Assembly: GCA_023145975.1 (NCBI GenBank)
Contig: JAGLCZ010000494.1
Span: 1-6,455 of the forward strand
DNA: 6,455 nucleotides
DNA from: Candidatus Hydrogenedentota bacterium
GTDB taxonomy: Bacteria; Hydrogenedentota; Hydrogenedentia; Hydrogenedentales; CAITNO01
Direction of reading: 5' to 3'
Position numbers and translations under genes: made by a program. Every line of letters begins with the position of its first letter. Position 1 is the first letter of the stretch. The notes beneath the pieces are model-generated. The model was not told the origin of the DNA and made no database searches. It saw only the letters and a program-made list of their open reading frames with translations. Shown here piece by piece: positions 1-6,422 of this stretch.

Positions 1-455
1 TCTACCAGCTCCTCGCAGTCCTGGGTACACGCATTCAGTTTTCCACCCTCGATACGCGGATCTACAAAGGTACCCAGTCCTACTTCAGTGATCAGTCCGG
101 GGCGCCCGGCAGCCACTTCACGGAACCATTGTGTCAACACGCCCTGAGGCAGATTATATGCTTCTACCTGATTTAACGCGATCATTTTCACTAGTTCGTG
201 GTTCAGACCTACATGACCGAGGATAAAACGTTTGACCATGCCCGGAGTGGCAAAGTGATTCATGCCCCGGCGTTCAGCACTGAAAGGACCGGCACCTGCC
301 GCCCAGAGTACCGTCAAATCCTTCGGCGAACCTGTTGCCTCGTAGAGCCGTGAAAAAGCAGGGTATACCTCTTCCATCGGCATGGGGCAAACGAACACGG
401 TCGCTCCATCGGGAATGCGCTGAACCGCTGCATCTGCAGTTAGAATCTCCGCCAT
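1..455 (-). CDS. Propionate CoA-transferase / YdiF-type acyl-CoA:acetate CoA-transferase, N-terminal part (C-terminus outside window)
   Basis: Only the first 151 codons are present; the gene runs off the left edge. The start ATG (minus strand, 453-455) gives MAEILTADAAVQRIPDGATV, matching the usual opening of the propionate CoA-transferase (Pct) / YdiF family, where an 'ADEAA..I.DGDTV' segment begins the alpha-subunit-like Rossmann domain. Other family landmarks are HFATPGMVKRFILGH (res. 67-81), VEAYNLPQG (97-105) and the very characteristic VGLGTFVDPR..GGKLN (125-141). Known members have about 500-530 residues and move CoA between short-chain acyl-CoAs and acetate or propionate through a covalent glutamyl-CoA intermediate. 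The catalytic Glu lies in the C-terminal half and cannot be checked here. The enzyme should be cytoplasmic. A purine-rich Shine-Dalgarno precedes the start. It is transcribed divergently from the giant gene at 733. The family is secure; acyl specificity is not, so no symbol is given. Confidence -1.
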   Translation of the reverse strand, partial: MAEILTADAAVQRIPDGATVFVCPMPMEEVYPAFSRLYEATGSPKDLTVLWAAGAGPFSAERRGMNHFATPGMVKRFILGHVGLNHELVKMIALNQVEAYNLPQGVLTQWFREVAAGRPGLITEVGLGTFVDPRIEGGKLNACTQDCEELV

Positions 456-465
456 AATCCAAGTA

Positions 466-473
466 CCTTCCTT
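466..473 (-). promoter_or_regulatory. Ribosome binding site of the CoA-transferase
   Basis: On the minus strand AAGGAAGG lies 10 nt before the ATG at 455. The spacing is a little long but supports this start, and no competing in-frame start with a better site is seen upstream. Confidence -1.
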
Positions 474-509
474 CGTAGAGTAAGATGTTTAAAAACCGCC
501 GGGGAAGGG

Positions 510-541
510 TATTCTAAACAGAATATGCAGGTAATATACAA
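510..541 (-). promoter_or_regulatory. Weak candidate promoter of the CoA-transferase with overlapping inverted repeat
   Basis: Minus-strand TAGAAT (511-516) fits a -10 box in five of six positions and would give a leader of about 50 nt. The best -35 is only TTGTAT (536-541) at a long 19-bp spacing, so this is weak. A 6-bp inverted repeat, TATTCT-aaac-AGAATA (510-525), covers the -10 and could be an operator. Both are read by eye; in AT-rich DNA such patterns arise easily. Confidence -1.
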
Positions 542-553
542 TTCATGACGGAA
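523..553. repeat. 31-bp direct repeat, left copy
   Basis: This segment matches 6312-6342 in 28 of 31 positions (differences at 526, 531 and 550), including an uninterrupted 18-bp core, taatatacaattcatgac (532-549). The copies are in the same orientation and 5789 bp apart. This copy lies between the two divergent genes, upstream of the promoter candidate of the giant gene. Its role is unknown: it could be a regulator site, a recombination scar, or one member of a dispersed genomic repeat. Confidence -1.
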
Positions 554-583
554 TTCAAATATTCCAGTGGCAGACGTTTAAGA

Positions 584-612
584 TTTTTTCTTACGAAAAA
601 ATGTGTTATAAT
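584..612 (+). promoter_or_regulatory. Candidate extended -10 promoter of the giant surface-protein gene
   Basis: A perfect -10 hexamer TATAAT (607-612) is preceded by TG at 604-605, giving the extended -10 form TGtTATAAT. At 17-bp spacing the -35 position holds only TTTTTT (584-589), a poor match, which an extended -10 can make up for. A 7-bp A/T inverted repeat (TTTTTTC-ttac-GAAAAAA, 584-601) spans the -35 and spacer. Transcription would begin near 619 and leave a leader of about 114 nt, AT-rich and without any GC-rich hairpin or riboswitch-like structure that I can see. Confidence -1.
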
Positions 613-718
613 TGAATTAAGTGACTTTATATTTTGGGTATCGGCATCTGTATTTTGTCTTGATTTGAGGATGATACGGATTTTTTTGTTGATTGAGTTT
701 ATAGATCAGATATTTAAG

Positions 719-731
719 AAGGAAAAGGAAG
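719..731 (+). promoter_or_regulatory. Ribosome binding site of the giant gene
   Basis: The purine run AAGGAAAAGGAAG offers two Shine-Dalgarno cores, AAGGA at 719-723 and AAGGA at 725-729, just before tandem ATG codons at 733 and 736. The first core is 9 nt from the first ATG and the second is 6 nt from the second ATG, so either Met could be used; the difference is one residue. The only other nearby in-frame Met (M25) has no such site and lies inside the signal peptide. Confidence -1.
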
Positions 732-732
732 A

Positions 733-846
733 ATGATGAAATCGTTTATTATCGCCACATGCAGACTGGGTTTTACTTCGAACAGCTCTATAAAAAATGT
801 ATATATGTTCATTCTTCTGGCATTTCTTGCGTTGCCGGTTTGTGCT
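733..846 (+). other. Signal peptide of the giant protein
   Basis: Residues 1-38. The hydrophobic core VYMFILLAFLAL (23-34) is preceded by K21 and followed by P35 and a V-C-A site, giving mature Asp39. The n-region of about 22 residues is longer than the usual five to eight and contains its own short hydrophobic stretch (FIIA), so the chosen start may include some non-essential residues, though the ribosome binding site supports it. VCA precedes Asp rather than a lipobox Cys at +1, so a lipoprotein is unlikely. Confidence -1.
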
Positions 847-3800
847 GATATATTAGATGTTTACGAGAGCGATGGAATTCTGGATGACCTGATCGTATTT
901 GAGAGCGATATTGTAGAAATAAACACGGGAAGTTCGCCTCCCGTTATTTCGGTGGATGCAAGTCCTATTGGCTATTTATATAAAGGCCGTGTGGTGGATG
1001 GGGCAGCTGTATTTGATTTTGATGAGGTTTCAATAGCAAAAAATGTGAGTATTTCTGTGGTAGGGTACCGTCCTTTGGTGCTCTCCGCCAAAGGCGATAT
1101 GACTGTGGGTTCCTATTTTGATGTGTCCGCTGGCATAGGGGGTGGTGGTGCAGGTGGTATCGGTGGTACAGGCGGTGCAGGCGGTATCGGTGGTACAGGC
1201 GGTGCAGGCGGTATCGGCGGTGTGGGTGGTGCAGGCGGTGCAGGCGGTGATGCAAACCCTGACAGTGAAGCCGGTGCAGACAGTGAATTGGGACTTGGCG
1301 GAATATTGGGTCTTCCGGGTCAGGATGCTCAGCCGGGTCTGGTTTCCCTTGCTCCTGGATTACGGGGGGGAGCGGGTTATGGTAATCCGCCTGAGTTTGG
1401 TGGTGAAGGCGGTCAAAATGGTCAGACCGGCGGTACGTTGGGTTCCGGTTCGACTATTACAGGTGCTGGTGCACCGGATAAAACACGTGGTGCAACAGGC
1501 GATGGGCGGGGCGGGTCACTTACTTCGCTTTCGTGGCCGATAGCATTTACCTATGGGTTGCCCGGTGCTTCCGGAAGCGATGGTATTGATGGAAATAATG
1601 CGCAATCGGGTTCCTTGTTTACAGATGCAGTACCGGGTGGTTTCGGTGCTATCGGCACATCTGGTCAGGTTGCTCAGTTTATTGTTGATCCCACGTCATT
1701 AATATTGGCGGCGGGTCCCGGCGGCGGCGGCGGTGGTGCTGGTGCTGGCGGCGGCGGTGGTGGTGCTGGCGGCGGCGGCGGCGGCGGAAGCGGCGGTACG
1801 GGCGGTGGCGGCGGCGCCAGTACCTACCTGCCTGCTTTTGATTTTTTAGGCACACCTGTTCCTGAAACCAAAGTCGGCGGCGGTGCTGGCGGCGGTGGTG
1901 CTGGCGGTAACACCGGATTTGGCGGTACGGGCGGCGGCGGCGGCGGCGGCGGCGGTTTCGACAGTGTCGTTGGTGATTTGGGTTTCGTTGGTATTTCTGC
2001 ATTGGGAGGAGCAGGGCAAATTGGCGGTGATGGAATGACGGATATAGTTGGATTATTTGGTCAAGGTGGTACGCCCGGTGCTGGCGGTGTGGGCGGTACC
2101 GGCGGTACAGGCGGCATAGGCGGCATGGGCGGCACAGGTGGCTTCGGTGGTGTTGGCGGTGCTGGCGGGGGTTGTATCGTACTGTCTGCGCGTGGTCTCC
2201 TTAAAATTGAAGAGGGGGCGGGATTTGATATTTCTTCCGGACTTCCTTTCATTGCTGGCGGCGGTGCTGCAGGCGGCGCTGCACAAGCCGGCGCATCGGG
2301 TGGTGAACGTACTTCTGGCGGTACAGGCGGTGCATCAGGCGATCCGCTTCTGGGTGGTACATTGCCGGATTGGTTGGTAGATCTGATTACAGGCGGTGCA
2401 GGCGGTGCAGGCGGTGATGGCGGGCATGGCGGACGTGGCGGGGACAGTAGCGGCGGCGGTCAGGGCGGTGAAGGTGGCGCAGGCGGATATGGAACACCGG
2501 GTATGGTGAAGTTAGCGGGTTCGGTTATTTTGATTGATCAGGGAGGAAGTACAGTACCTTTGGTAGCTGCCGATAATGCAGCGGGTTCTTCCTCTGAATA
2601 TAACGGTAAATTTACTTTTATCTCCAATATGACGGCAGGGGCAAGTGCTCAAAATATGCCGCAATTCAGCACCTCTGATATTTCTGTCGGTTTGACAGGT
2701 TTTGACGAACTCCTCAAAAAATTTAATGCCTATGTTTTTTCGGATACACCGCTGATCCCTTCTCTTATGGGCGGTCCTGCGCAGCACGGCTGGTGTAGTG
2801 ATATATACTGGAATCAGAGCGAAGTGGAAGCGTTAACTCCGACAGGAGTTGTCGATTCAATGACGTATTGGGTATTTCCAAGTATTTTCGAGGGCTTTGA
2901 TCAGCTGGTTATTAAGAATACAGATTCTGGGGAAACTTTGCAGGAACTGACTGTGACAGTGGGCATGAACAAGCCACGTCTGATTCGCGGGGAAGTGGGC
3001 GTGCCGGGTGCGTTGGGACCGCAAGGTTCCTGGACAACTACGGTTCCTGCAGGCATGAGTATTACTATCAACACGGATGGTGAAGGGGCAGGTGAAGAAG
3101 GCAGTTTTTATGAAAGTGATGGCAGCCTGGGTGATCTTGTCGCTCCTTCCGGTGTGTTGTTAGTGGATACTGGTGACTTGGGCGGTGCACCCGGTATATT
3201 AACTTATGGTGGTACGGACTATATTGCACGGACAGACCTGCGTTACGATACGGGTCAGGAAGTGGCAGTATTTGAGTTTGAAAATATAACCGTCAGTAAT
3301 GCAGTTACAGTTACAGTTATCGGGACGCGTCCGCTCTCGATTGCTGCGCGAAGTGATATAAGTTGGGGTGCGGACGTTATGATTTCTCCAGGTATGCTCG
3401 GCGGGGGTATTGGCGGCGATGGGGGTAGTTCAGGTAGTGGTGGTATCGGTGGCGCATTGGGTGTTGGTGGTATCGGTGGTGCTGGTGGTGCTGGTGGGCG
3501 CGGCGGCGGTGCTGATGCGATTCGTGGTGCGCAAGGCAACGGTGAACACGGATTTGAAGGGCTTGCAGGTACCTCCGGTATTTCTGGAGGAGTGGGAGTT
3601 GGCGGTGATCCGGGTAATGACGGAGTAACTGGCGGACGCGGCTTTGGTTTTGCAGGTATACGTGGAAATAGCGGTACCGGCGGCGAAGGCGGTACTGGTG
3701 GAAGCGCGGGATTATCCGGTGCTGGCGGAGGAACTTATGCAGGGGGGCTGGGCAAAGATATTTCTGCATCTTTAACCGAAAAGACGGGTGATGACGGCGG

Positions 3801-6297
3801 TGCTAATGCAGGTCAGAATGCCCCTGTTGCGGATGTAGGAAGTTCGGGTGCTTCGGCGATTGGTGGTGGAAATGCCGTTTACAGTAATATTGATACTTAT
3901 GCGCAAGGTCTTGGACTTGCCGCTGGACCGGCTGGCGGTGGTGGTGGTGCCGGCGGTGCCGGCGGTGGTGGTTCCGGCGGCGGCGGCGGCGGCGGTGCAT
4001 CTGGTGGTTCCGGCGGCGGCGGCGGTGCAGGTGCTGCATTTGACGGTGCATTTGGTTTCGGTGCATACCGTGCTGCAGGCGGCAGCGGCGGCGGTGCTTC
4101 GCCCGGTGTCCAGGGTACAGCTCTTTCAGGCACTACGTGGACACCTTCTCCGGTAGCCGGCGGTGCAGGTGCAACGGGTGGTACGGGTGGTACGGGCGGT
4201 ATTGGCTGTCCAGGTGGTGCAGGGGGTGCAGGGGGACGAGGTGCATCCGGCGGCGGGGCATTCGTTCTTGCAGCACGTGGTTTGCTTAAGATTACTGATA
4301 CCTGTACATTTAATGTTTCCGCAGGTGTTTTGGAAAATGGTCAATCTGGAAGCGATTCGGGAACTTCGCCTCAAGAACCTTCCGCTGGAATATCCGGAGT
4401 GGCTGGCGCAGATGGTGGTGACGGGGTCGGTATTGCAGGCTTGGGTATATTGTCTGGCGGCGGCGGTAGTGGCGGCGACGGTGGTACGGGCGGTGCAGGT
4501 GCTGCAGGCGGCATCGGCGGCATCGGTGCTGCGGGAGCTGGCGGCGGTTATGCTGTGCCCGGTATGGTTAAACTGCATGGCTCGATAGTATTTGCCGGCG
4601 ATGGTCAAATTTTGGCGGCCAATAATCCGGGAGTTAATCCGAATCAGAATGGTGTTGTTACGGTTATTTCAAATATGACAGAAGCGGCACGTCTTATAAA
4701 TGTACCGCAGGGACTTACACCGACGTTGGTACAGGGGGATAGTCGGCATGACGCTCTGCTTTTGGCCCATAATCCGTTGACGCAGGGACGTACGCCCACA
4801 CTGCCTAATCTGATTGGGGGGGCAGACAGTCGCGGTTGGCTTCAGTCCAATTATTGGAACGACGGTCAGGAAGATCCTCTTTTCGGAGTAGAAGATAATC
4901 TTGAATATCGTGTTTTCAGAATTGTTGACAGCACTTCAATTTTTGAAGGATATGACCAGATTATTATACGGAACACAAATACGTCGGGTCAGTTTGATGA
5001 TGTTTCCATTATTATTGGAGCAAATCCGGCAGTGCTGATTGATGGTGAAAGCGGCATTCCGGGGGTATTGGCAGCAGGAGAGAGTTGGACGACTGCTGTT
5101 TCTGCCGGTGCGTATATTTCTGTACCCAATGCCAGCGGTGTGGGTCCCGGTGATGGACCGCAGGCACAGTTTATTGCCACACCGACAGCCGGCGCGCGCA
5201 ATCTGGCAGTGCAGTTTGTTGATCAGTCATTGCCTGGTGCTGCATCCATTCACACCTGGAATTGGTTATTTGGCGATGGCGAAACAAGTAGCCAGCAAAA
5301 TCCGGTGCATACTTATACGACGACGGGTAATTATACCGTTTCACTGAGCGTAACCACAGATATTGGTATGAATGTACTGACCCTCAGTGATTATATTGCA
5401 GTTACGGATCCGACTCCGCCAGTCGCTGATTTCACAGGGGGACCGACAACAGTCCTCGTTGGTGAATCAATCTTTTTTGGCGACAGATCACAATCGGGTT
5501 CCGGTCGTATTGTTGCCTGGGAATGGGATTTTGGGGATAGTACTTCAAGTACTGAACAGAGCTTGAGTCATGCTTATGCTGCCCCCGGAATATATACGGT
5601 ATCGCTTACTGTTTCTACCGATGAAGAAAATGATACCCGTACTTTTGATGATTTTATTATGGTATCTGATCCACCGCTTCCAGTGACGCCGACGGCTGAT
5701 TTTATCGCTTACCCGACCACAGTGATAACGGGACAAACCGTGCTCTTTGCCGATATGTCCACGCAGGGAAGTGCACCGATAGCCTCCCGGCTTTGGGACT
5801 TTGGCGATGGTAATACAAGTATTCTTCAGGCACCGATGTACAGTTATAGCGCTGCTGGCGAATATACGATTACGCTTACGTTATATTCTTCTGATGGCGA
5901 TGGTCAAAGCGTTAAGACCGCGTATATTGTTGTTGGCGAACCGGGCGGTCCGACGGCAAACTTCAGTGCCGCGCCTACCACCGGCCCCAAGCCATTGACA
6001 GTGCAGTTTGCCGATATTTCTGTGTCAGGCGATTTTTCTATTACCGATTGGCTATGGGAATTCGGCGATACAGAGACCAGTACGGATCAGCACCCACAGC
6101 ATGTATTTGAAGATACGGGGGTGTATACGGTGAAACTTACGGTAACCACCGTTGCCGGAGCGGATATTCTTGAGAAGGTTGCGTTCATCAATGTAGAAAC
6201 TCCCATGCCGGTTGCCGGATTGCTTGGTATCAGTGCGTTAGCTCTGGCTACCGCTTTTATGGGTGCAGCAAAATTGCGCGGCAGGAAAAGGCAATAG
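733..6297 (+). CDS. Giant secreted glycine-rich surface protein: two duplicated GGX modules, four PKD domains, C-terminal sorting-like tail
   Basis: The 1854-residue product is probably exported and held at the cell surface or released; its function is unknown. A Sec signal peptide ends at VCA-D (cleavage about 38/39). Module A (44-780) and module B (793-1466) are diverged copies with the same order: YESDG..(D/G)DL strand region with a G.RPL motif (111-115; 864-868); glycine region of GGX triplets (134-480; 886-1173); hydrophobic ARGLLKI block (486-492; 1181-1187); second glycine region; then PGMVKL (589-594; 1276-1281), ISNMT (630-634; 1312-1316), a GW..YWN motif, SIFEG(F/Y)DQ (717-724; 1402-1409) and a G.PG....SWTT segment. 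Four PKD domains follow (1478-1821), then PMPVAG, a hydrophobic helix and RGRKRQ. Glycine-rich bacterial proteins with 'G..PL...A..D...G' caps are known on many surfaces; GGX triplets can form polyglycine-II bundles, and PKD domains bind polysaccharide or act as spacers. A structural, adhesive or matrix role is inference. There is no catalytic domain. The mature chain has only four Cys (481, 688, 1159, 1191). It appears monocistronic. Confidence -1.
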   Translation: MMKSFIIATCRLGFTSNSSIKNVYMFILLAFLALPVCADILDVYESDGILDDLIVFESDIVEINTGSSPPVISVDASPIGYLYKGRVVDGAAVFDFDEVSIAKNVSISVVGYRPLVLSAKGDMTVGSYFDVSAGIGGGGAGGIGGTGGAGGIGGTGGAGGIGGVGGAGGAGGDANPDSEAGADSELGLGGILGLPGQDAQPGLVSLAPGLRGGAGYGNPPEFGGEGGQNGQTGGTLGSGSTITGAGAPDKTRGATGDGRGGSLTSLSWPIAFTYGLPGASGSDGIDGNNAQSGSLFTDAVPGGFGAIGTSGQVAQFIVDPTSLILAAGPGGGGGGAGAGGGGGGAGGGGGGGSGGTGGGGGASTYLPAFDFLGTPVPETKVGGGAGGGGAGGNTGFGGTGGGGGGGGGFDSVVGDLGFVGISALGGAGQIGGDGMTDIVGLFGQGGTPGAGGVGGTGGTGGIGGMGGTGGFGGVGGAGGGCIVLSARGLLKIEEGAGFDISSGLPFIAGGGAAGGAAQAGASGGERTSGGTGGASGDPLLGGTLPDWLVDLITGGAGGAGGDGGHGGRGGDSSGGGQGGEGGAGGYGTPGMVKLAGSVILIDQGGSTVPLVAADNAAGSSSEYNGKFTFISNMTAGASAQNMPQFSTSDISVGLTGFDELLKKFNAYVFSDTPLIPSLMGGPAQHGWCSDIYWNQSEVEALTPTGVVDSMTYWVFPSIFEGFDQLVIKNTDSGETLQELTVTVGMNKPRLIRGEVGVPGALGPQGSWTTTVPAGMSITINTDGEGAGEEGSFYESDGSLGDLVAPSGVLLVDTGDLGGAPGILTYGGTDYIARTDLRYDTGQEVAVFEFENITVSNAVTVTVIGTRPLSIAARSDISWGADVMISPGMLGGGIGGDGGSSGSGGIGGALGVGGIGGAGGAGGRGGGADAIRGAQGNGEHGFEGLAGTSGISGGVGVGGDPGNDGVTGGRGFGFAGIRGNSGTGGEGGTGGSAGLSGAGGGTYAGGLGKDISASLTEKTGDDGGANAGQNAPVADVGSSGASAIGGGNAVYSNIDTYAQGLGLAAGPAGGGGGAGGAGGGGSGGGGGGGASGGSGGGGGAGAAFDGAFGFGAYRAAGGSGGGASPGVQGTALSGTTWTPSPVAGGAGATGGTGGTGGIGCPGGAGGAGGRGASGGGAFVLAARGLLKITDTCTFNVSAGVLENGQSGSDSGTSPQEPSAGISGVAGADGGDGVGIAGLGILSGGGGSGGDGGTGGAGAAGGIGGIGAAGAGGGYAVPGMVKLHGSIVFAGDGQILAANNPGVNPNQNGVVTVISNMTEAARLINVPQGLTPTLVQGDSRHDALLLAHNPLTQGRTPTLPNLIGGADSRGWLQSNYWNDGQEDPLFGVEDNLEYRVFRIVDSTSIFEGYDQIIIRNTNTSGQFDDVSIIIGANPAVLIDGESGIPGVLAAGESWTTAVSAGAYISVPNASGVGPGDGPQAQFIATPTAGARNLAVQFVDQSLPGAASIHTWNWLFGDGETSSQQNPVHTYTTTGNYTVSLSVTTDIGMNVLTLSDYIAVTDPTPPVADFTGGPTTVLVGESIFFGDRSQSGSGRIVAWEWDFGDSTSSTEQSLSHAYAAPGIYTVSLTVSTDEENDTRTFDDFIMVSDPPLPVTPTADFIAYPTTVITGQTVLFADMSTQGSAPIASRLWDFGDGNTSILQAPMYSYSAAGEYTITLTLYSSDGDGQSVKTAYIVVGEPGGPTANFSAAPTTGPKPLTVQFADISVSGDFSITDWLWEFGDTETSTDQHPQHVFEDTGVYTVKLTVTTVAGADILEKVAFINVETPMPVAGLLGISALALATAFMGAAKLRGRKRQ
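1153..1248 (+). repeat. 27-bp tandem repeat coding for GGIGGTGGA
   Basis: Three head-to-tail 27-bp units lie at 1153-1179, 1180-1206 and 1207-1233, then a 9-bp GGCGGTGCA (1234-1242) and a partial GGCGGT. Units 1 and 2 differ by a single third-position base; unit 3 changes the Thr codon to Val plus two silent sites. Each unit is itself three 9-bp GGX-GGX-like steps. Near-identity of DNA, not only protein, points to recent slippage or unequal exchange. Confidence -1.
1930..1956 (+). repeat. GGC trinucleotide tract (nine Gly codons)
   Basis: Eight consecutive GGC codons and one GGT code for Gly400-408. Similar but interrupted tracts occur around 1720-1815 and 3940-4030. Because the unit is one codon, slippage would change chain length without shifting the frame. 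Such tracts also pose a risk of assembly or sequencing error. Confidence -1.
3109..5130 (+). repeat. Module B of the intragenic duplication (residues 793-1466)
   Basis: This second copy is offset from module A by 749 residues at the YESDG motif. It keeps the same order of caps and glycine regions: strand cap 793-885, glycine region 886-1173, GAFVLAARGLLKI block (1175-1187), second glycine region (about 1200-1272), C-terminal cap 1273-1466. Clear shared motifs are G.RPL, ARGLLKI, PGMVKL.GS, ISNMT, GW...YWN, SIFEG.DQ and SWTT. Substitutions outside these motifs are many, so the duplication is old. Confidence -1.
5164..6195 (+). repeat. Array of four PKD domains (residues 1478-1821)
   Basis: Four domains of exactly 80 residues lie at 1478-1557, 1565-1644, 1655-1734 and 1742-1821, joined by 7-10 residue linkers rich in Pro, Asp or Gly. 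Each shows the PKD signature, a W..FGD core (WNWLFGDG 1509-1516; WEWDFGDS 1596-1603; LWDFGDG 1687-1693; WLWEFGDT 1773-1780), a following H.Y or equivalent, and a G.YT(V/I).L strand. The first has Leu in place of the usual Asp/Glu before FGD. PKD domains are Ig-like beta sandwiches common in secreted bacterial and archaeal proteins. Confidence -1.
6202..6294 (+). other. C-terminal sorting-like tail (PMPVAG motif, helix, basic end)
   Basis: Residues 1824-1854. A short PMPVAG motif is followed by the hydrophobic helix LLGISALALATAFMGAA (1830-1846) and a basic end KLRGRKRQ. This three-part design matches PEP-CTERM-like and other protein-sorting tails handled by exosortase, rhombosortase or related proteases, but the motif is not the classical PEP, LPXTG or IPTL form. 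It may be processed and anchored, or it may simply be a transmembrane anchor. No processing enzyme lies in the window. Confidence -1.
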
Positions 6298-6311
6298 CAT
6301 TAGATTTTGAC

Positions 6312-6342
6312 ATAAGCAGCTAATATACAATTCATGACTGAA
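6312..6342. repeat. 31-bp direct repeat, right copy
   Basis: This partner of 523-553 begins 14 bp after the stop codon of the giant gene. Together the copies bracket that gene and its promoter candidate. It lies before the hairpin at 6368, within the 3' untranslated region of the giant transcript if transcription ends at the hairpin. Confidence -1.
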
Positions 6343-6367
6343 AAGTAAGAGAATAAAGTCTGTAGGC

Positions 6368-6407
6368 GGCAGGGGGCTTGTCCTGTATAAAAGGATGAGC
6401 CCATGCC
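6368..6407 (+). terminator. Strong hairpin, probable terminator or 3'-end structure of the giant gene
   Basis: The arms GGGCTTGTCCT (6374-6384) and AGGATGAGCCC (6392-6402) pair over 11 bp around a 7-nt loop, GTATAAA; after a small 2x1 internal loop four more pairs form (GGCA 6368-6371 with TGCC 6404-6407). Two pairs are G-U, which hold only in the plus-strand RNA; on the minus strand they become A-C mismatches, so the structure fits the giant gene's transcript better. No U-run follows directly, only moderately T-rich DNA after 6420, so it may be a weak or factor-aided terminator or a stabilising 3' end. Confidence -1.
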
Positions 6408-6422
6408 TATGTGTCCATCGGT

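Larger units (their letters stand above)
862..3072 (+). repeat. Module A of the intragenic duplication (residues 44-780)
   Basis: This is the first copy of the large duplicated module. It has a beta-rich cap (44-133), a long glycine region (134-480), the CIVLSARGLLKI block (481-492), a second glycine region (about 500-585) and a C-terminal beta-rich cap (586-780). It is about 60 residues longer than module B, mostly in the glycine regions. The caps are recognisably homologous to B while the glycine regions align only by composition, as expected if glycine triplets expand and contract freely. Confidence -1.

Noticed and set aside
274..462. Minus-strand 62-codon frame overlapping the CoA-transferase start
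   Set aside because: It is out of frame with a clear CoA-transferase coding sequence and shows no family resemblance.
619..732. Riboswitch or structured leader before the giant gene
   Set aside because: The leader is AT-rich with no stable GC-containing stem or recognisable conserved core.
1350..1400. Collagen-like G-X-Y repeats
   Set aside because: The period is GGX with almost no proline at the second or third position, unlike collagen-like bacterial proteins.
1141..2500. CRISPR-like array, suggested by regular short repeats
   Set aside because: The periodicity is 3, 9 and 27 bp inside a continuous reading frame, with no spacers of constant length; it is protein-coding repetition.
1141..2500. 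Mycobacterial PE_PGRS protein
   Set aside because: The GGX triplets look similar, but there is no PE domain, a Sec signal peptide is present, base composition is not mycobacterial, and PKD domains plus a sorting-like tail follow.
965..4608. Long open frames in other phases over the glycine-rich region, on both strands (His/Arg-rich, Pro-rich and Val/Ala-rich products)
   Set aside because: GGN-codon repeats contain few stops in any frame, so these frames open automatically. Their products are compositional shadows without start signals, and the plus-strand frame from 733 holds the signal peptide, domains and tail.
523..6342. Transposon defined by the 31-bp repeats
   Set aside because: The repeats are direct rather than inverted, and no transposase or integrase is encoded between them, so a self-mobile element is not supported.
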